A stretch of 64,000 bases of DNA from CAVSUZ01 sp963834715. Its GTDB lineage: Bacteria; Pseudomonadota; Alphaproteobacteria; Acetobacterales; Acetobacteraceae. Below, in pieces: positions 36,749 to 45,790 of the stretch. The stretch is from the NCBI GenBank assembly GCA_963834715.1, contig CAWIDE010000022.1, positions 744,001 to 808,000 of the forward strand, written 5' to 3'. The position numbers and the translations under genes were made by a program. The notes beneath the pieces were generated by a model. It searched no databases. It was not told the origin of the DNA and saw only the letters and a program-made list of their open reading frames with translations. Position 1 is the stretch's first letter. Each line of letters starts with the position of its first letter.

Positions 36749-37987
36749 ATGCCCAAACTGACAGATCGGTTTTTGAACACGCTCACATTAAACCCGGGGC
36801 AGAAGGATCGGCTGGTGTTCGACGCCGTCTGTCCCGGGCTGGGGGTCCGACTCACGGCCAAGGGCAGCCGGACGTTCATCGTGCAATGGACCGATCCCCC
36901 AACCCGCAGGAAGCTCCGGGAGCCGCTTGGGGTGTGGGGGAACATCACCATTGACCAAGCCCGTGAAGCCGCCCGGGCGCGCCTGGGAGCCGTCGCAAAG
37001 GGCATCGACGTGAAGGCCGAGCGGGAGAAGCGCCGGGCCGAGGCGGAACGCGAGCGGGCCGAGCGCGCCCTAACTCTCGACACACTGATCGAGGCATGGG
37101 CGGGCTTGCATTTGACGGGCCGCCGCCCGGGCTACGCCCGAGAAGCCCAACGGGCTCTGCGGTATGCTTTCTCCGATGCGCTCAACCGCCCGGCCGCGCA
37201 GATCACCCGCACTGAAGTAGTGAACAGGCTGGACGCGCTCGTTAAGGCGGGCAAGGCGGCGATGGCCGGGCGGACGATGGCTTATGGCCGCGCCTGTTAT
37301 CGCTGGGCGGAGAAGCGCGGAAAGGTGCCCAGCAATCCATTCGCATCCCTCCCGGTCCCGGCTGGCGCTGCCGAGCGCGAGCGTGTGCTGACGGATGATG
37401 AAATCGGCCGCATCTGGCGCGCCGTTGCCGGCATATCCTATCCGTGGGGTCCGCTGTTCCGGTTGTTGTTGTTGACTTTGGCACGCCGCGAGGAAGTGGC
37501 CGGCATGCGATGGTCGGAATTGTCCACGGACGGGCAAACCTGGACGATCCCAAGCGAGCGGATGAAGGGCGGGCAACCTCATGTGGTGAAGCTCCCCGAG
37601 GCTGCCCGCCATGTGCTTGGCTTGATCCCACGCATCGCCGGGCAGGACCTGGTATTTACCACCACCGGGCGCACGCCCGTTTCAGGGTTCACCAAGGCGA
37701 AGGCCGCCCTGGACCGTGCGTGTGGCGTTTCCGGCTGGCGGCTGCATGACATCCGCCGCACTGGTGTTTCGGTATTGGCCCGGATGGGCGTCGATTCCAT
37801 TGTCGCGGATAAACTGCTGGCGCATCAGCCGAGCAAGCTGCGCGGTGCGGCGCGGGTGTATCAGCGGCACGACTTCGCCCCGGAGCGTGCCCGCGCACTG
37901 GAGAGCTGGGCGGCGCATGTGCTGGCATGTGCCACCGGAGAGCGCGCCGGCAACGTGGTGGCGCTGCCGGTGCGCGCGGCCGGTTGA
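36749..37987 (+). CDS. int: Tyrosine site-specific integrase (tRNA-type)
   Basis: The start at 36749 (MPKLTDRFLNTLTLNPGQ) with GAGGCGG upstream gives 412 residues. An N-terminal DUF4102-like arm-binding region (GLGVRLTAKGSRTFIVQW) is followed by a core-binding helical domain and a catalytic domain with LLTLARREEVAGMRW (Arg), HDIRRTGVSVLARMG (HxxR), LLAHQP (His) and ARVYQRHDF (nucleophile Tyr). All catalytic residues are present. Position beside a tRNA-Lys half supports integration at that tRNA. The upstream in-frame ATG at 36662 is less likely. Confidence 0.93.
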   Translation: MPKLTDRFLNTLTLNPGQKDRLVFDAVCPGLGVRLTAKGSRTFIVQWTDPPTRRKLREPLGVWGNITIDQAREAARARLGAVAKGIDVKAEREKRRAEAERERAERALTLDTLIEAWAGLHLTGRRPGYAREAQRALRYAFSDALNRPAAQITRTEVVNRLDALVKAGKAAMAGRTMAYGRACYRWAEKRGKVPSNPFASLPVPAGAAERERVLTDDEIGRIWRAVAGISYPWGPLFRLLLLTLARREEVAGMRWSELSTDGQTWTIPSERMKGGQPHVVKLPEAARHVLGLIPRIAGQDLVFTTTGRTPVSGFTKAKAALDRACGVSGWRLHDIRRTGVSVLARMGVDSIVADKLLAHQPSKLRGAARVYQRHDFAPERARALESWAAHVLACATGERAGNVVALPVRAAG

Positions 37988-38061
37988 GCGTGTAAATCTG
38001 TGGTAGAACGATCCGGCCAGAGGGGTGTTCGCGGCACCCGCGTCCGGCCTGACCCGAACAT

Positions 38062-38277
38062 ATGAGGCGATACATGCAAGAGGCTGACGATTCAGATACG
38101 CCCAAAGCGGCGCCCACGGAAGCCCTCATGACCGCACACGGGGTCCTAAGCTGGATCGCATTCAAGGACGCCCGCGCTCTAGACCAAATCCTTGAAGTCA
38201 ATGGGGCGTGGCGCTGGAGGAACACGGACCTTGACCGCACTCTGGCATCGGTTGACGCAATCCTGGCGGGCAGCTAG
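38062..38277 (+). CDS. Small hypothetical protein of the integrative element
   Basis: 71 residues from the ATG at 38062; a second ATG lies four codons later. The sequence (TAHGVLSWIAFKDARALDQI, LASVDAILAGS) is helical and acidic at the N-terminus. No family was recognised. The stop TAG is immediately followed by the GTG of the next gene, so the two are translationally coupled. Confidence 0.55.
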   Translation: MRRYMQEADDSDTPKAAPTEALMTAHGVLSWIAFKDARALDQILEVNGAWRWRNTDLDRTLASVDAILAGS

Positions 38278-38985
38278 GTGCCCGCGACGATCCGGGGCAC
38301 TTGGTCGCAAGTGAAGGGTCACGGCTTTCATCCGGCCTGGGGGGAGCGCGGACAAGAATGGATCGCAGACCTCCGGAAGTGGATCAGCCGACAGGACCGC
38401 GTAGATGTGTCCCTGCGCGATTTGGGGCGGCTGTTGAGAGATGAGATGGCCCGACAGGGGCAGCTTTGTGAGGCCCTGGACCGGGCAGAGCATGAGTTGC
38501 TGGAAGCGCTGCGGGCAAAGAAACTAACAGCATATGGGCGCGTGAATGGCAACGATAGGGTTCCCCATCAGCCAATACCATTCACGGTGTTTATGGACGA
38601 ACGGATCCACCTAACGCTGTTCGACACTGTTGAAGGCGCGAATGTAGAGCAGTCGTGGACGCATGTGCAATTTCAGACTGCGGATGTGCTCGCATTTTTG
38701 CAGGAGAGGCAATCGAAATCGCCTGAAACACAGGAAGCAACACCGGAGCGGCTCGGCGCAGGGCTCGTTGAGCCAAAGCCCAAACACCCGGGAGGACGCC
38801 CCCTTAAATACGATTGGAATGCCTTCACGCGCGAGCTGCTGCGCCTCGCCAACACGCCAGATGGGTTGCCTGACAGGCCCGCCCTGATGCGGCTTATGAT
38901 GGACTGGTGCTCAAACACCTGGGGCGCAGACAATGTACCAGCGGAGAGTGTGGTGCGTGAGCGCATCGCGAACCTTCTTCCGTAA
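38278..38985 (+). CDS. Hypothetical protein of the integrative element
   Basis: 235 residues starting with GTG directly after the preceding stop. The N-terminal half is amphipathic helical (LRDLGRLLRDEMARQGQLCE). The C-terminal 75 residues (KHPGGRPLKYDWNAFTRELL, then DRPALMRLMMDWCSNTWG and VRERIANLLP) form a module often seen at the end of proteins in integrative elements and prophages, resembling a DNA-binding tail. Function unknown. Confidence 0.65.
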   Translation: MPATIRGTWSQVKGHGFHPAWGERGQEWIADLRKWISRQDRVDVSLRDLGRLLRDEMARQGQLCEALDRAEHELLEALRAKKLTAYGRVNGNDRVPHQPIPFTVFMDERIHLTLFDTVEGANVEQSWTHVQFQTADVLAFLQERQSKSPETQEATPERLGAGLVEPKPKHPGGRPLKYDWNAFTRELLRLANTPDGLPDRPALMRLMMDWCSNTWGADNVPAESVVRERIANLLP

Positions 38986-39084
38986 CCTCGCTGGTGACTA
39001 GTTTCCGGCGGTTTCCAGCGGTTTCCGGTGGGAAGCGGGACGCCATGCCCGGCATCCGTGCGCCATGCATCGCATGGAGTCACG

Positions 39085-39312
39085 ATGACGAACGAGACCG
39101 CATATTATCTCGATGAGGCCGGGGCGGCGCGGGAGCTGCACGTGGGCCGGCGCACACTCCAGCGCTGGAGAGTGACCGGTGAGGGGCCACCGTACACCCG
39201 AGTAGGGGCGCGCCGTGTCCTGTATGCGGCCGACGCATTGCACCGCTGGGCCGGGGAACGCACCTACGCCCATCGTGCAGCCGAGATCGCGACTGAAACC
39301 ACCCTTGCATAG
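39085..39312 (+). CDS. MerR/AlpA-type helix-turn-helix protein (excisionase-like)
   Basis: 75 residues from the ATG at 39085, preceded by GGAGT. The winged-helix excisionase pattern is visible: YYLDEAGAARELHVGRRTLQ, RWRVTGEGPPYTRVGARRVL and YAADALHRWAGER. Such proteins act as recombination directionality factors or activators in integrative elements. Upstream in-frame codons to 39028 are unlikely to be translated. It is separated by about 140 bp from the next gene. Confidence 0.8.
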   Translation: MTNETAYYLDEAGAARELHVGRRTLQRWRVTGEGPPYTRVGARRVLYAADALHRWAGERTYAHRAAEIATETTLA

Positions 39313-39450
39313 TTTGCCGCCGGCCCGGAGGTGCGGGACCCGGCGGCGGTCGGAGAAAAGTGCTAACGGTTGGATGCCCGACGCACATTAACCGATCTGC
39401 CCACGCGGCGCCAGCACTCAATCGGGTCGGCCCTGAAAAAAGGTCGGCTA

Positions 39451-39639
39451 ATGATGCGAAAGTTTAGTTACCGCCACATTGACGCTGCGCTCGCGAAGCA
39501 GCGCGAGCGTCAGGCCACTATCCGCCTCCTCGAACGCGATGCGACCGAGATCGTGGCACACGACGCGATGTCTGCGCTGGCCCTAGCTTTCGCCGCCAGC
39601 GAGCTGCGCGACTCGATGCTGCGGGAGGCGCCGCTATGA
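39451..39639 (+). CDS. Small hypothetical protein upstream of the primase gene
   Basis: 62 residues, start MMRKFSYRHIDAALAKQRER at 39451. Entirely helical and charged. Its TGA overlaps the ATG of the primase gene (ATGA), so it is the leader gene of the replication operon. An in-frame ATG-like start farther upstream (39370) has no ribosome site. No family was recognised. Confidence 0.6.
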   Translation: MMRKFSYRHIDAALAKQRERQATIRLLERDATEIVAHDAMSALALAFAASELRDSMLREAPL

Positions 39640-42011
39640 TCGCGTTCGCCGATCTTGCCGCGCATCGCCGGTGGGTTGCGTGGCGCGGCGAGCCGCGCGA
39701 CGACGATATTACGAAGGCGCCATATATTGGTCCAGGCATCAAAGCACGCGCCGATGATCCGTCCGGGTGGATTACTCGCGCCCAAGCCGAGACGCTTGCG
39801 TCGAGGATCATGGACGGACACGGCGGGGGCATCGGCCTGGAGCTGGGCACGGTTGCTGATGTTACGCTCGGCGGCGTTGATCTGGACACGTGCCGCGACC
39901 CCACGACCGGCAAGATAGAGCCGTGGGCACAAGAGGTAATCGGCCGGCTGGCGACATACAGCGAAGTCTCGCCCAGCGGGGCCGGGATCAAGTGCTACTT
40001 CCAGTATGATCGCGCCGACTTGGATGCGTTACGAACCGTGATGGGCGGGACTCTGGGGCGCAAATGGGCACGCGAGCGGAAGAAGCATGCGCCTAGCATC
40101 GAGCTGTATCTTGCCAATCGCTACTTCGCAGTGACGGGTGAGCATCTTGTCGGCACGCCGCCCGATTTACGGCCGGTTTTCCGAGATACGATCCTGTGGA
40201 TTCTCCGTGATGCGGGACCGGCATTCAGGGCGGGCGGGGATGCATCGGCTGGAGCGTATCAGGATGGTGGCAATGATGGGCTACACGCCCGGATTAAAAC
40301 CGCATGTGACACTTCGCCTAAACTCGCCCAACGCTGGACGGGCGACTGGGCGGGACTTTCCGATATCACCCGCTCTGGCCGCGCCATGTCGCTGCTACGG
40401 CTACTTCATGAGGCCGGATTTGGACGTGATGATGCAAAAGCGGCGCTGCGTCTCCACCACGACTCTGATTTGGACGCCTGGCTCGCGGAATCGGATGGCC
40501 AGCGCGAGTTTCAGCGAGCATGGGATAAGGTCGAGAACAGTACATCGGCCTCGCCGCCCGAGTGGGGCGAGCCCGACATGTCGGTGCTGCGGCTCAATCG
40601 TCGCCCGCCACCGAAGTTGCCATTGGAGGTGTTCGGTCCCGAGTGGCAAACCTGGATCACAAACGCCGCCGAGGCGGCCGCATGTCCGCCGGACTACGTG
40701 GCAGCAACTCTGCTCGCCAGCACCTCTGCTCTGATCGGCAATGCTCGCTGGGCGCAGGCCAACCAGGGCTGGGCTGAGCCCCCGCATCTCTGGTGCGGCA
40801 GCGTAGGCGATTCCGGTTGTGGCAAATCCCCTGGTTCGGATGCGCTGCTGCGGCACGTGCTGCCTCATATCGAAGCGCGTATGGCGGCCGATTTCCCCGA
40901 CCAGTTGCGGGAATGGAGAGCCGCAGCGGAGAGCAGGACAGCCAAAACAGAAGCCTGGAAGGCCGATGTCCGCAAGGCAGAGAAGGACGGCGCTGCACCG
41001 CCCCTTCCTCCGATAGAGAATGACGAGCCGGAGCCACAGGCACCAAGACTACGAGAGAATGATGTAACGATAGAGAAAGTCGCCGCCCTGCTGGCCTCAG
41101 CCGCCCCGAAAGGGCTGCTAATCTGGCGTGATGAGCTGTCTGGGTGGCTGCTCGGCATGACGAACTACAACAGCGCCGGGCGGGCGTTCTGGATCGAGGC
41201 TTATGGCGGCCGGCCCTATCGGGTGGAACGGCAGAAATCGCCCCGGCCCATCGAAGTGCCGTATCTCGCAGTGGCGGTGACAGGCGGAACGCAGCCCGAC
41301 AAGGTGGCTGAGTTGTTCAGGGAGGCGGATGACGGCTTGCTGGCGCGGTTCTGCTGGTTCTGGCCGGATGCTGTGCCCTTCGCACTTGGGCGAGCTGTCC
41401 CCGACACGTCCTGGGCTATCGAAGCACTAGATCGGCTCCGGTTACTCGATCTGGCCCGGACGGATGATCGCGCGGCCCCCGTCATGGTCCCGCTGGCAGC
41501 GGCCGCCCTGCCCGCCATCGAGGCCTTCGGCCGCGAGATGCAGGAGAGCCAGAGTAACGCCGGCGGGCTGATGCGGTCAGCCTACGGCAAGGCGCGTGGC
41601 ACTGCGCTGCGGCTATCCTTGAGCCTGGAATACCTGTGGTGGTGTGCACAAAGCGGTTTCGATGCGCCTCCAGCCAGCATCACCGAGCGCGCCTTTATGG
41701 CAGCTGCGACGCTGGTGGCGGATTATCTCATGCCGATGGCGGAGCGGGTCTATGGCGACGCTGCCGCGGCCCGAGCGGAGCATAATGCCGCGACGCTCGC
41801 CCGCTGGATCGTCAGCGCGAAGGCTAAGGAGGTGCATATCCGCCACCTGCTCCGGGAGGGGCGCCTGCCTGGCCTGCGGGACGCCGCGACCATCCGCGAA
41901 GCCTGTGACGTGCTGGTCGACGCCGACTGGCTGCGTCCCCCGCCGAAGGGCGACGGTTCCGGCCGACCAAAAGCCGCCTATGCCGTCAATCCCCGGATGT
42001 TCGGGCCATGA
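39636..42011 (+). CDS. Replication protein: primase-polymerase-like N-terminus plus DUF3987 ATPase
   Basis: 791 residues. The N-terminal third resembles NrS-1/AEP-type primase-polymerases: RRWVAWRGEP, GGGIGLELGTVADVTLGGVD (acidic DxD-like GVDLD), and SPSGAGIKCYF with SIELYLANRYFAVTGEHL. From about residue 320 a DUF3987 domain follows with the Walker A GDSGCGKSPGSD near residue 391 and LLIWRDELSGWLLGM as the Walker B region. This pairing is typical of element-encoded replication initiators. It is coupled by ATGA to the genes on both sides. Confidence 0.85.
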   Translation: MIAFADLAAHRRWVAWRGEPRDDDITKAPYIGPGIKARADDPSGWITRAQAETLASRIMDGHGGGIGLELGTVADVTLGGVDLDTCRDPTTGKIEPWAQEVIGRLATYSEVSPSGAGIKCYFQYDRADLDALRTVMGGTLGRKWARERKKHAPSIELYLANRYFAVTGEHLVGTPPDLRPVFRDTILWILRDAGPAFRAGGDASAGAYQDGGNDGLHARIKTACDTSPKLAQRWTGDWAGLSDITRSGRAMSLLRLLHEAGFGRDDAKAALRLHHDSDLDAWLAESDGQREFQRAWDKVENSTSASPPEWGEPDMSVLRLNRRPPPKLPLEVFGPEWQTWITNAAEAAACPPDYVAATLLASTSALIGNARWAQANQGWAEPPHLWCGSVGDSGCGKSPGSDALLRHVLPHIEARMAADFPDQLREWRAAAESRTAKTEAWKADVRKAEKDGAAPPLPPIENDEPEPQAPRLRENDVTIEKVAALLASAAPKGLLIWRDELSGWLLGMTNYNSAGRAFWIEAYGGRPYRVERQKSPRPIEVPYLAVAVTGGTQPDKVAELFREADDGLLARFCWFWPDAVPFALGRAVPDTSWAIEALDRLRLLDLARTDDRAAPVMVPLAAAALPAIEAFGREMQESQSNAGGLMRSAYGKARGTALRLSLSLEYLWWCAQSGFDAPPASITERAFMAAATLVADYLMPMAERVYGDAAAARAEHNAATLARWIVSAKAKEVHIRHLLREGRLPGLRDAATIREACDVLVDADWLRPPPKGDGSGRPKAAYAVNPRMFGP

Positions 42012-42592
42012 GTAAATGGGCCGAAGCCTTTGCGGCGCTGGCGCGAATCCCTGACACCAGAGACACAAGCGACATTGGGCAAGCGCAACAACAACCTTGT
42101 GTCACTATTGTCTCTAGTGTCACACCTGCCGGCCCGCCTGCCGACCCCATACCTACCCCTAGTGTCACTAACGTCTCTTATGTCACGAGCATCCGCTGTT
42201 CGGACGAAGGCACCCTCAGCACACCACTCGAACCGGATGACACTAGAGACACAAGTGACACAAGGGTGCCAATTGGCCGACCGGCACCCCTTTGTGTCAC
42301 TAGTGTCCCTTGTGTCACGCCTATCAGCGCCTCCGATCCGGTAGGCACCATCGACCTCCTGGCGGCCGAGCTGCTTAGTCAGGCTGAGCGCAACCCGGCT
42401 ATTACCATCACCGACCACGCCAAGGCGCTGGACTACTTCCGTGCTCGCGCCGCAGCCGGCGACGCGGAAAGCAAGTCCACAGCCAAACCGCCCCAGCCAG
42501 AAAGCCCCTCCGCCCTCCTAAAGCTTCCGAAGGTCGCCGAAATCACCCGCATATGGCCAGGCGCACGCTTCGTCCAGTTCATCGACGAATGA
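42008..42592 (+). CDS. Unknown protein carrying iteron-like repeats in its coding sequence
   Basis: 194 residues starting in an ATGA overlap with the primase gene. The first 105 residues contain DTRDTSD and VTxVSxVT repeats that are translations of 9-bp DNA repeats, separated by Pro-rich linkers, so the protein part looks disordered and dictated by the DNA. The C-terminal 80 residues (TIDLLAAELLSQAERNPAIT, ITDHAKALDYFRARAA, RIWPGARFVQFIDE) are helical and could be functional. No family was recognised. Confidence 0.7.
   Translation: MSKWAEAFAALARIPDTRDTSDIGQAQQQPCVTIVSSVTPAGPPADPIPTPSVTNVSYVTSIRCSDEGTLSTPLEPDDTRDTSDTRVPIGRPAPLCVTSVPCVTPISASDPVGTIDLLAAELLSQAERNPAITITDHAKALDYFRARAAAGDAESKSTAKPPQPESPSALLKLPKVAEITRIWPGARFVQFIDE
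42053..42320. repeat. Fifteen 9-bp iteron-like repeats in five triplets of alternating orientation
   Basis: Consensus nonamer TWGTGTCWC. Triplets lie at 42053-42079 and 42239-42265 (one orientation) and at 42097-42125, 42160-42188 and 42292-42320 (the other). Within a triplet, units abut with a 9-bp period and usually end CAC, CTC, CAC. Triplets 1-2 and 4-5 form inverted pairs with loops of about 20 and 28 bp. Location directly behind a primase/helicase gene resembles iteron origins embedded in replication genes. Binding is inferred. Confidence 0.75.
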
Positions 42593-42616
42593 CCCCGACC
42601 GTACCAAGGAGCAGAA

Positions 42617-42808
42617 GTGAAAATGGCAACTATTCAGGAACGCAAATGCCAGTGCTGGCGTAAGCGGTTGGTTTGTTATTTTTGTGTGGATTGCCAGAAA
42701 TGCGGCGGCGATTGCCACTGCGATGATGGCCAACGCACCAGACGCAAGCCGCGCCCATCGCCAGTAGAAGGGCGCATAAAGCGCGAATTGGTCACGGAGG
42801 ACGCGTAA
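42617..42808 (+). CDS. Small cysteine-rich protein (probable zinc knuckles)
   Basis: 63 residues from the GTG at 42617, well spaced from AGGAG; an ATG at 42623 is the alternative. Cysteines occur as CQC, then CYFCVDCQKCGGDCHC, eight within 33 residues, followed by a basic tail (RTRRKPRPSP). The pattern suits one or two zinc-binding knuckles. It is 24 bp downstream of the repeat-bearing gene, likely in the same operon. Family unknown. Confidence 0.6.
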   Translation: MKMATIQERKCQCWRKRLVCYFCVDCQKCGGDCHCDDGQRTRRKPRPSPVEGRIKRELVTEDA

Positions 42809-43669
42809 AAAGGAAGACCCTAGGTCCGAGGAGAGGCGCGTCAGAGGCCAACGCAGCCTTATGCCGGCTCGCGTTGAGGAATGTCGCCTGCCGCTCTCCC
42901 TACCTAGCGATATCGCGGGCCTGATCGAGAGCCGTCCGCCGTTGCACCCATCAACAAATACAGGCACCCGCGCACAGCCGGTTGCAAATAGTGCGCATTC
43001 AAAGGGGAAACAAACGCAAGACCGATAATAGCTGCACAAACACCTTACGACACAATTGCATCGTTCTGATGTACGATAACGCCTATGAGATCGCAGGACC
43101 TGACGAGGCTGCCCGCTTCTGGAGCCAAGCGCGTTGGGGCGCCCCGTTGACCCCAATCATCCGGACAGCCGGGGCAATCATCCGGACAGCCGGGGCAATT
43201 ACCGCATGCTGGAGACCCCGCCGGACGAGCCCATCATGGGGAGAGGCGATCCGCTTGATCGCGGCGAAGGTCGTAAGGTGAGACGCTGCGGAAGTGGGTG
43301 CGGCACGTCAACGTGACCGGGGCGCCCGCGCGCCGCGCCGGATCAGAAACCAAGCCGGGCCTCGAAGCTGACCAGAGGGGCCGCCGGAGGTGTGCTGGCA
43401 GATTGGTTTGGCGTCGTGCAGGCACCCCAAGGAGCGCTCGACTACGATTTATGCGCAGGCTGAGGAAGGCTTGGGCATTGTCCGCTTTCGCTCATCTGGG
43501 CGGTATTCGCGCTCTAACGCGATTATTGCCCGTTGTTGAATAGCGATCGCTGCGCGATTCGATCTATTTCTCCATCTCGGTGGTGCCATGCCGGCGTAGG
43601 CGCGCGGTCCAACTTTGCGCTCCAGCCGAGCGGCAAACCTGCGACGCTGTAATAACGAGGGGGTATTCA
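42809..43669. other. Gene-poor stretch of the element, with one short tandem repeat
   Basis: About 860 bp without a gene I can support. It contains a 21-bp unit CAATCATCCGGACAGCCGGGG repeated at 43154-43174 and 43175-43195. Short frames such as that starting at 43069 (MYDNAYEIAGPDEAARFW) are not distinguishable from noise. No second tRNA-Lys half was found here, so the element end is not defined. Confidence 0.5.
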
Positions 43670-44605
43670 ATGGACAGCGCGACGGTCAGTATCCGATCCA
43701 ATCAGGCCGGCAGCGCTTCCGAGCCGCCGCCAGATTGCGGTAAAGCGGCTTTCGCCGTCAACGGATTCCTGGCGCTACCCCGCATAACGTCCGAGCAGGA
43801 CGTGGGTTTCATTCGTACGACGCTGATGCGGCTATTTGCGGAAAAGGCTGGACGCTCGGAAGGAATGCTGTTCGACTTCGCCGGAACGGATGAGGAAGGC
43901 GGCCCGGCCAAGCTGCCGCAACTCCTCGATCCACGGAACTTCGCGCCGGAACTCCTGAAAACGGAGTTCTTTCACAATGCCGAACAATTGGCCAAGCGTC
44001 TGCTGGGACAGAAGGCTCGCTTCCTTGCCGACCATGCATTGCTGAAACCGGCCGGAGACGGTGCAGAGACGCCGTGGCACCAGGACGACGCCTTCCGCCC
44101 CGGTGACGTGGACTGCACCGAGGTGAGCATCTGGATGCCCCTGCAGCCCGTCAATGAAGCAAACGGCTGCCTTGGGTTCATTCCTGGCTCGCACAAATGG
44201 GACGTTCTGCCGCACCGCTGGTTATCGGGGGACGGTCGGATCCATGCGCTGGAGTGCCACACCGGCTTTGATCCGGGCCGTGTCGTGCTTTGCCCGCTCC
44301 CGGCTGGTGGCTGCACCGTACATACCAACCGAACGCTGCATTGGGCTGGCCCCAACCGCTCCGACACGCCGCGGCTGGCCTATGCGCTGGTTTTCGGGCT
44401 CCCGATGCAAAAGGCGGCGCAGCCGCGTAATCACTACTGGCTCGCCAACAAGAACGAGCCGCGCCATGAGCGGCGGCGGCGCTGGATGCGGCACGGCGGT
44501 TACCTGGTGCACGCCTTTCGCCGCATCAGTCAGATCCGACAAGTCGGATGGCGAGAGACATCGATGCGAGCATTCGTGAAGGTGACACGCCGGCGGCGGC
44601 ACTGA
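43670..44605 (+). CDS. Phytanoyl-CoA dioxygenase (PhyH) family protein
   Basis: The ATG at 43670 follows GAGGGGG and gives 311 residues. The Fe(II) motif is TPWHQDDAFRP (HxD), the distal His lies in TVHTNRTLHWAGPNRSD, and Arg follows in TPRLAYALVF. FLALPRITSEQDVGFIRTTL is the PhyH N-terminus. ANGCLGFIPGSHKWDVLPH is also typical. The substrate is unknown. Its 3' end overlaps the read-through tail of the neighbouring IS630 transposase on the opposite strand. Confidence 0.87.
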   Translation: MDSATVSIRSNQAGSASEPPPDCGKAAFAVNGFLALPRITSEQDVGFIRTTLMRLFAEKAGRSEGMLFDFAGTDEEGGPAKLPQLLDPRNFAPELLKTEFFHNAEQLAKRLLGQKARFLADHALLKPAGDGAETPWHQDDAFRPGDVDCTEVSIWMPLQPVNEANGCLGFIPGSHKWDVLPHRWLSGDGRIHALECHTGFDPGRVVLCPLPAGGCTVHTNRTLHWAGPNRSDTPRLAYALVFGLPMQKAAQPRNHYWLANKNEPRHERRRRWMRHGGYLVHAFRRISQIRQVGWRETSMRAFVKVTRRRRH

Positions 44606-45790
44606 ACTGCCGGCGGCGTCCTAGTACCCCGAGTTCGATCATACTGTTGGGGTAGAGCCGGTGCAACTTAATGCGGGCCTCTTCGGTGGTGAACTGCCAA
44701 TTCGCTTTAACGTGAGCTTTGTTGCGGCTCGCCCGCCAAGCGGCGACTTCGTCGGCCAGAGTTTGCTTGTCGGAGATGCGCTCGTCGAGACACTGCGTTG
44801 ACAGCACGCTGAGTTCGGATTCCGCTAAGTTGAGCCAACTGCCGTGTTTGGGGGTGTAGTGCCACTCAAACCTTTCGACCAGGCGGCGTGCCTCGGCAGC
44901 AGGGAAGGCCTCGTAGAGAGCGGCCTGTCTGTGAGTGTTGAGATTATCCTGCACGAGCACGATTTTCTCTGCCTTGGGAAAGTGCGTGTCGGATAATTCT
45001 TTGAGTACCTGGGCGTAGTCCACCGCGGTATGGTGGTCGGTCACCTTGACCTCACGCCAACCTTCCAGGGGGGCGAACACCATGAACAGGTTGGCCGTCC
45101 CGTTGCGCTCATACTCATAGTCATAGCGTGCGGGGCACCCTGGCTTAGCGGGGATCGGCAGGCGTGTTTCGGCAACCAGCTGCTTGGACGATTTGTCGAG
45201 GCATACCACGGGGCGGGTCGGATCATGCGGCCGATGGTAAACCTCCAGCACATCTTCCATACCGGCTACGAAGGCGGCGTTGGCATCCGGCGGGATGACC
45301 CATTGTTTTTGTAGGTGCGGCTTGAGGATGTTTTTTTTAGCACACGCCCGATCGTGTTATCGCTGGCACGCTCAACAATGTTGAGTTCTACCACTGCTTC
45401 CTCGAGCAGTTTGAGCGTCCACCTTTTCCGGCCCTTGGGCGGTTCGGAGCAGGCCAAGGCGATCAGCTTGGCCTCCGAGGCTCCATCGAAGATGCAGGGC
45501 CTCGCCGAGGCGGGCGAGTGCTTACGCTCCAGCACTGCCTCGAACCCCTCCTCCACCAGCTGCTGGCGGATCCGGGCGACCGTCGCTGCGCTGATATCCA
45601 GCGCCGCGGCGATCTGACTGTCACTCCACCCGTCGCTGCCTTCGGCAGCATCCGCCTTCAACAAGATCCGCGCCCTGGTCAACCGCCATGCCGGGTGCTT
45701 GTCGGCACGGATCATGGTCTCCAGCCGCTCACGTTCGTCATGGCTGAGCCTGACCACGTACTTCTTTACAGCGATTTGTTTCGCGGTCAC
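44526..45790 (-). CDS. IS630 transposase, two frames joined at an A-run
   Basis: Frame one (from 45790, MTAKQIAVKKYVVRLSHDER) has the HTH (WSDSQIAAALDISAATVARI). Frame two carries the DDE domain: VVCLDKSSKQLV, IVLVQDNLNTH, EWHYTPKHGSWLNLAESEL. The switch is at eight A residues (45331-45338), where a -1 shift gives KKNILKPHLQKQWVIPPDAN. The normal end LKRLYPAL of the sister copy is changed to LHRLYPNSMIELGVLG, and translation runs about 98 bp past the IS end into the PhyH gene. Function uncertain. Confidence 0.8.

Noticed and set aside
42053..42320. CRISPR array
   Set aside because: The repeats are 9-bp units abutting in triplets in both orientations, not spaced direct repeats.
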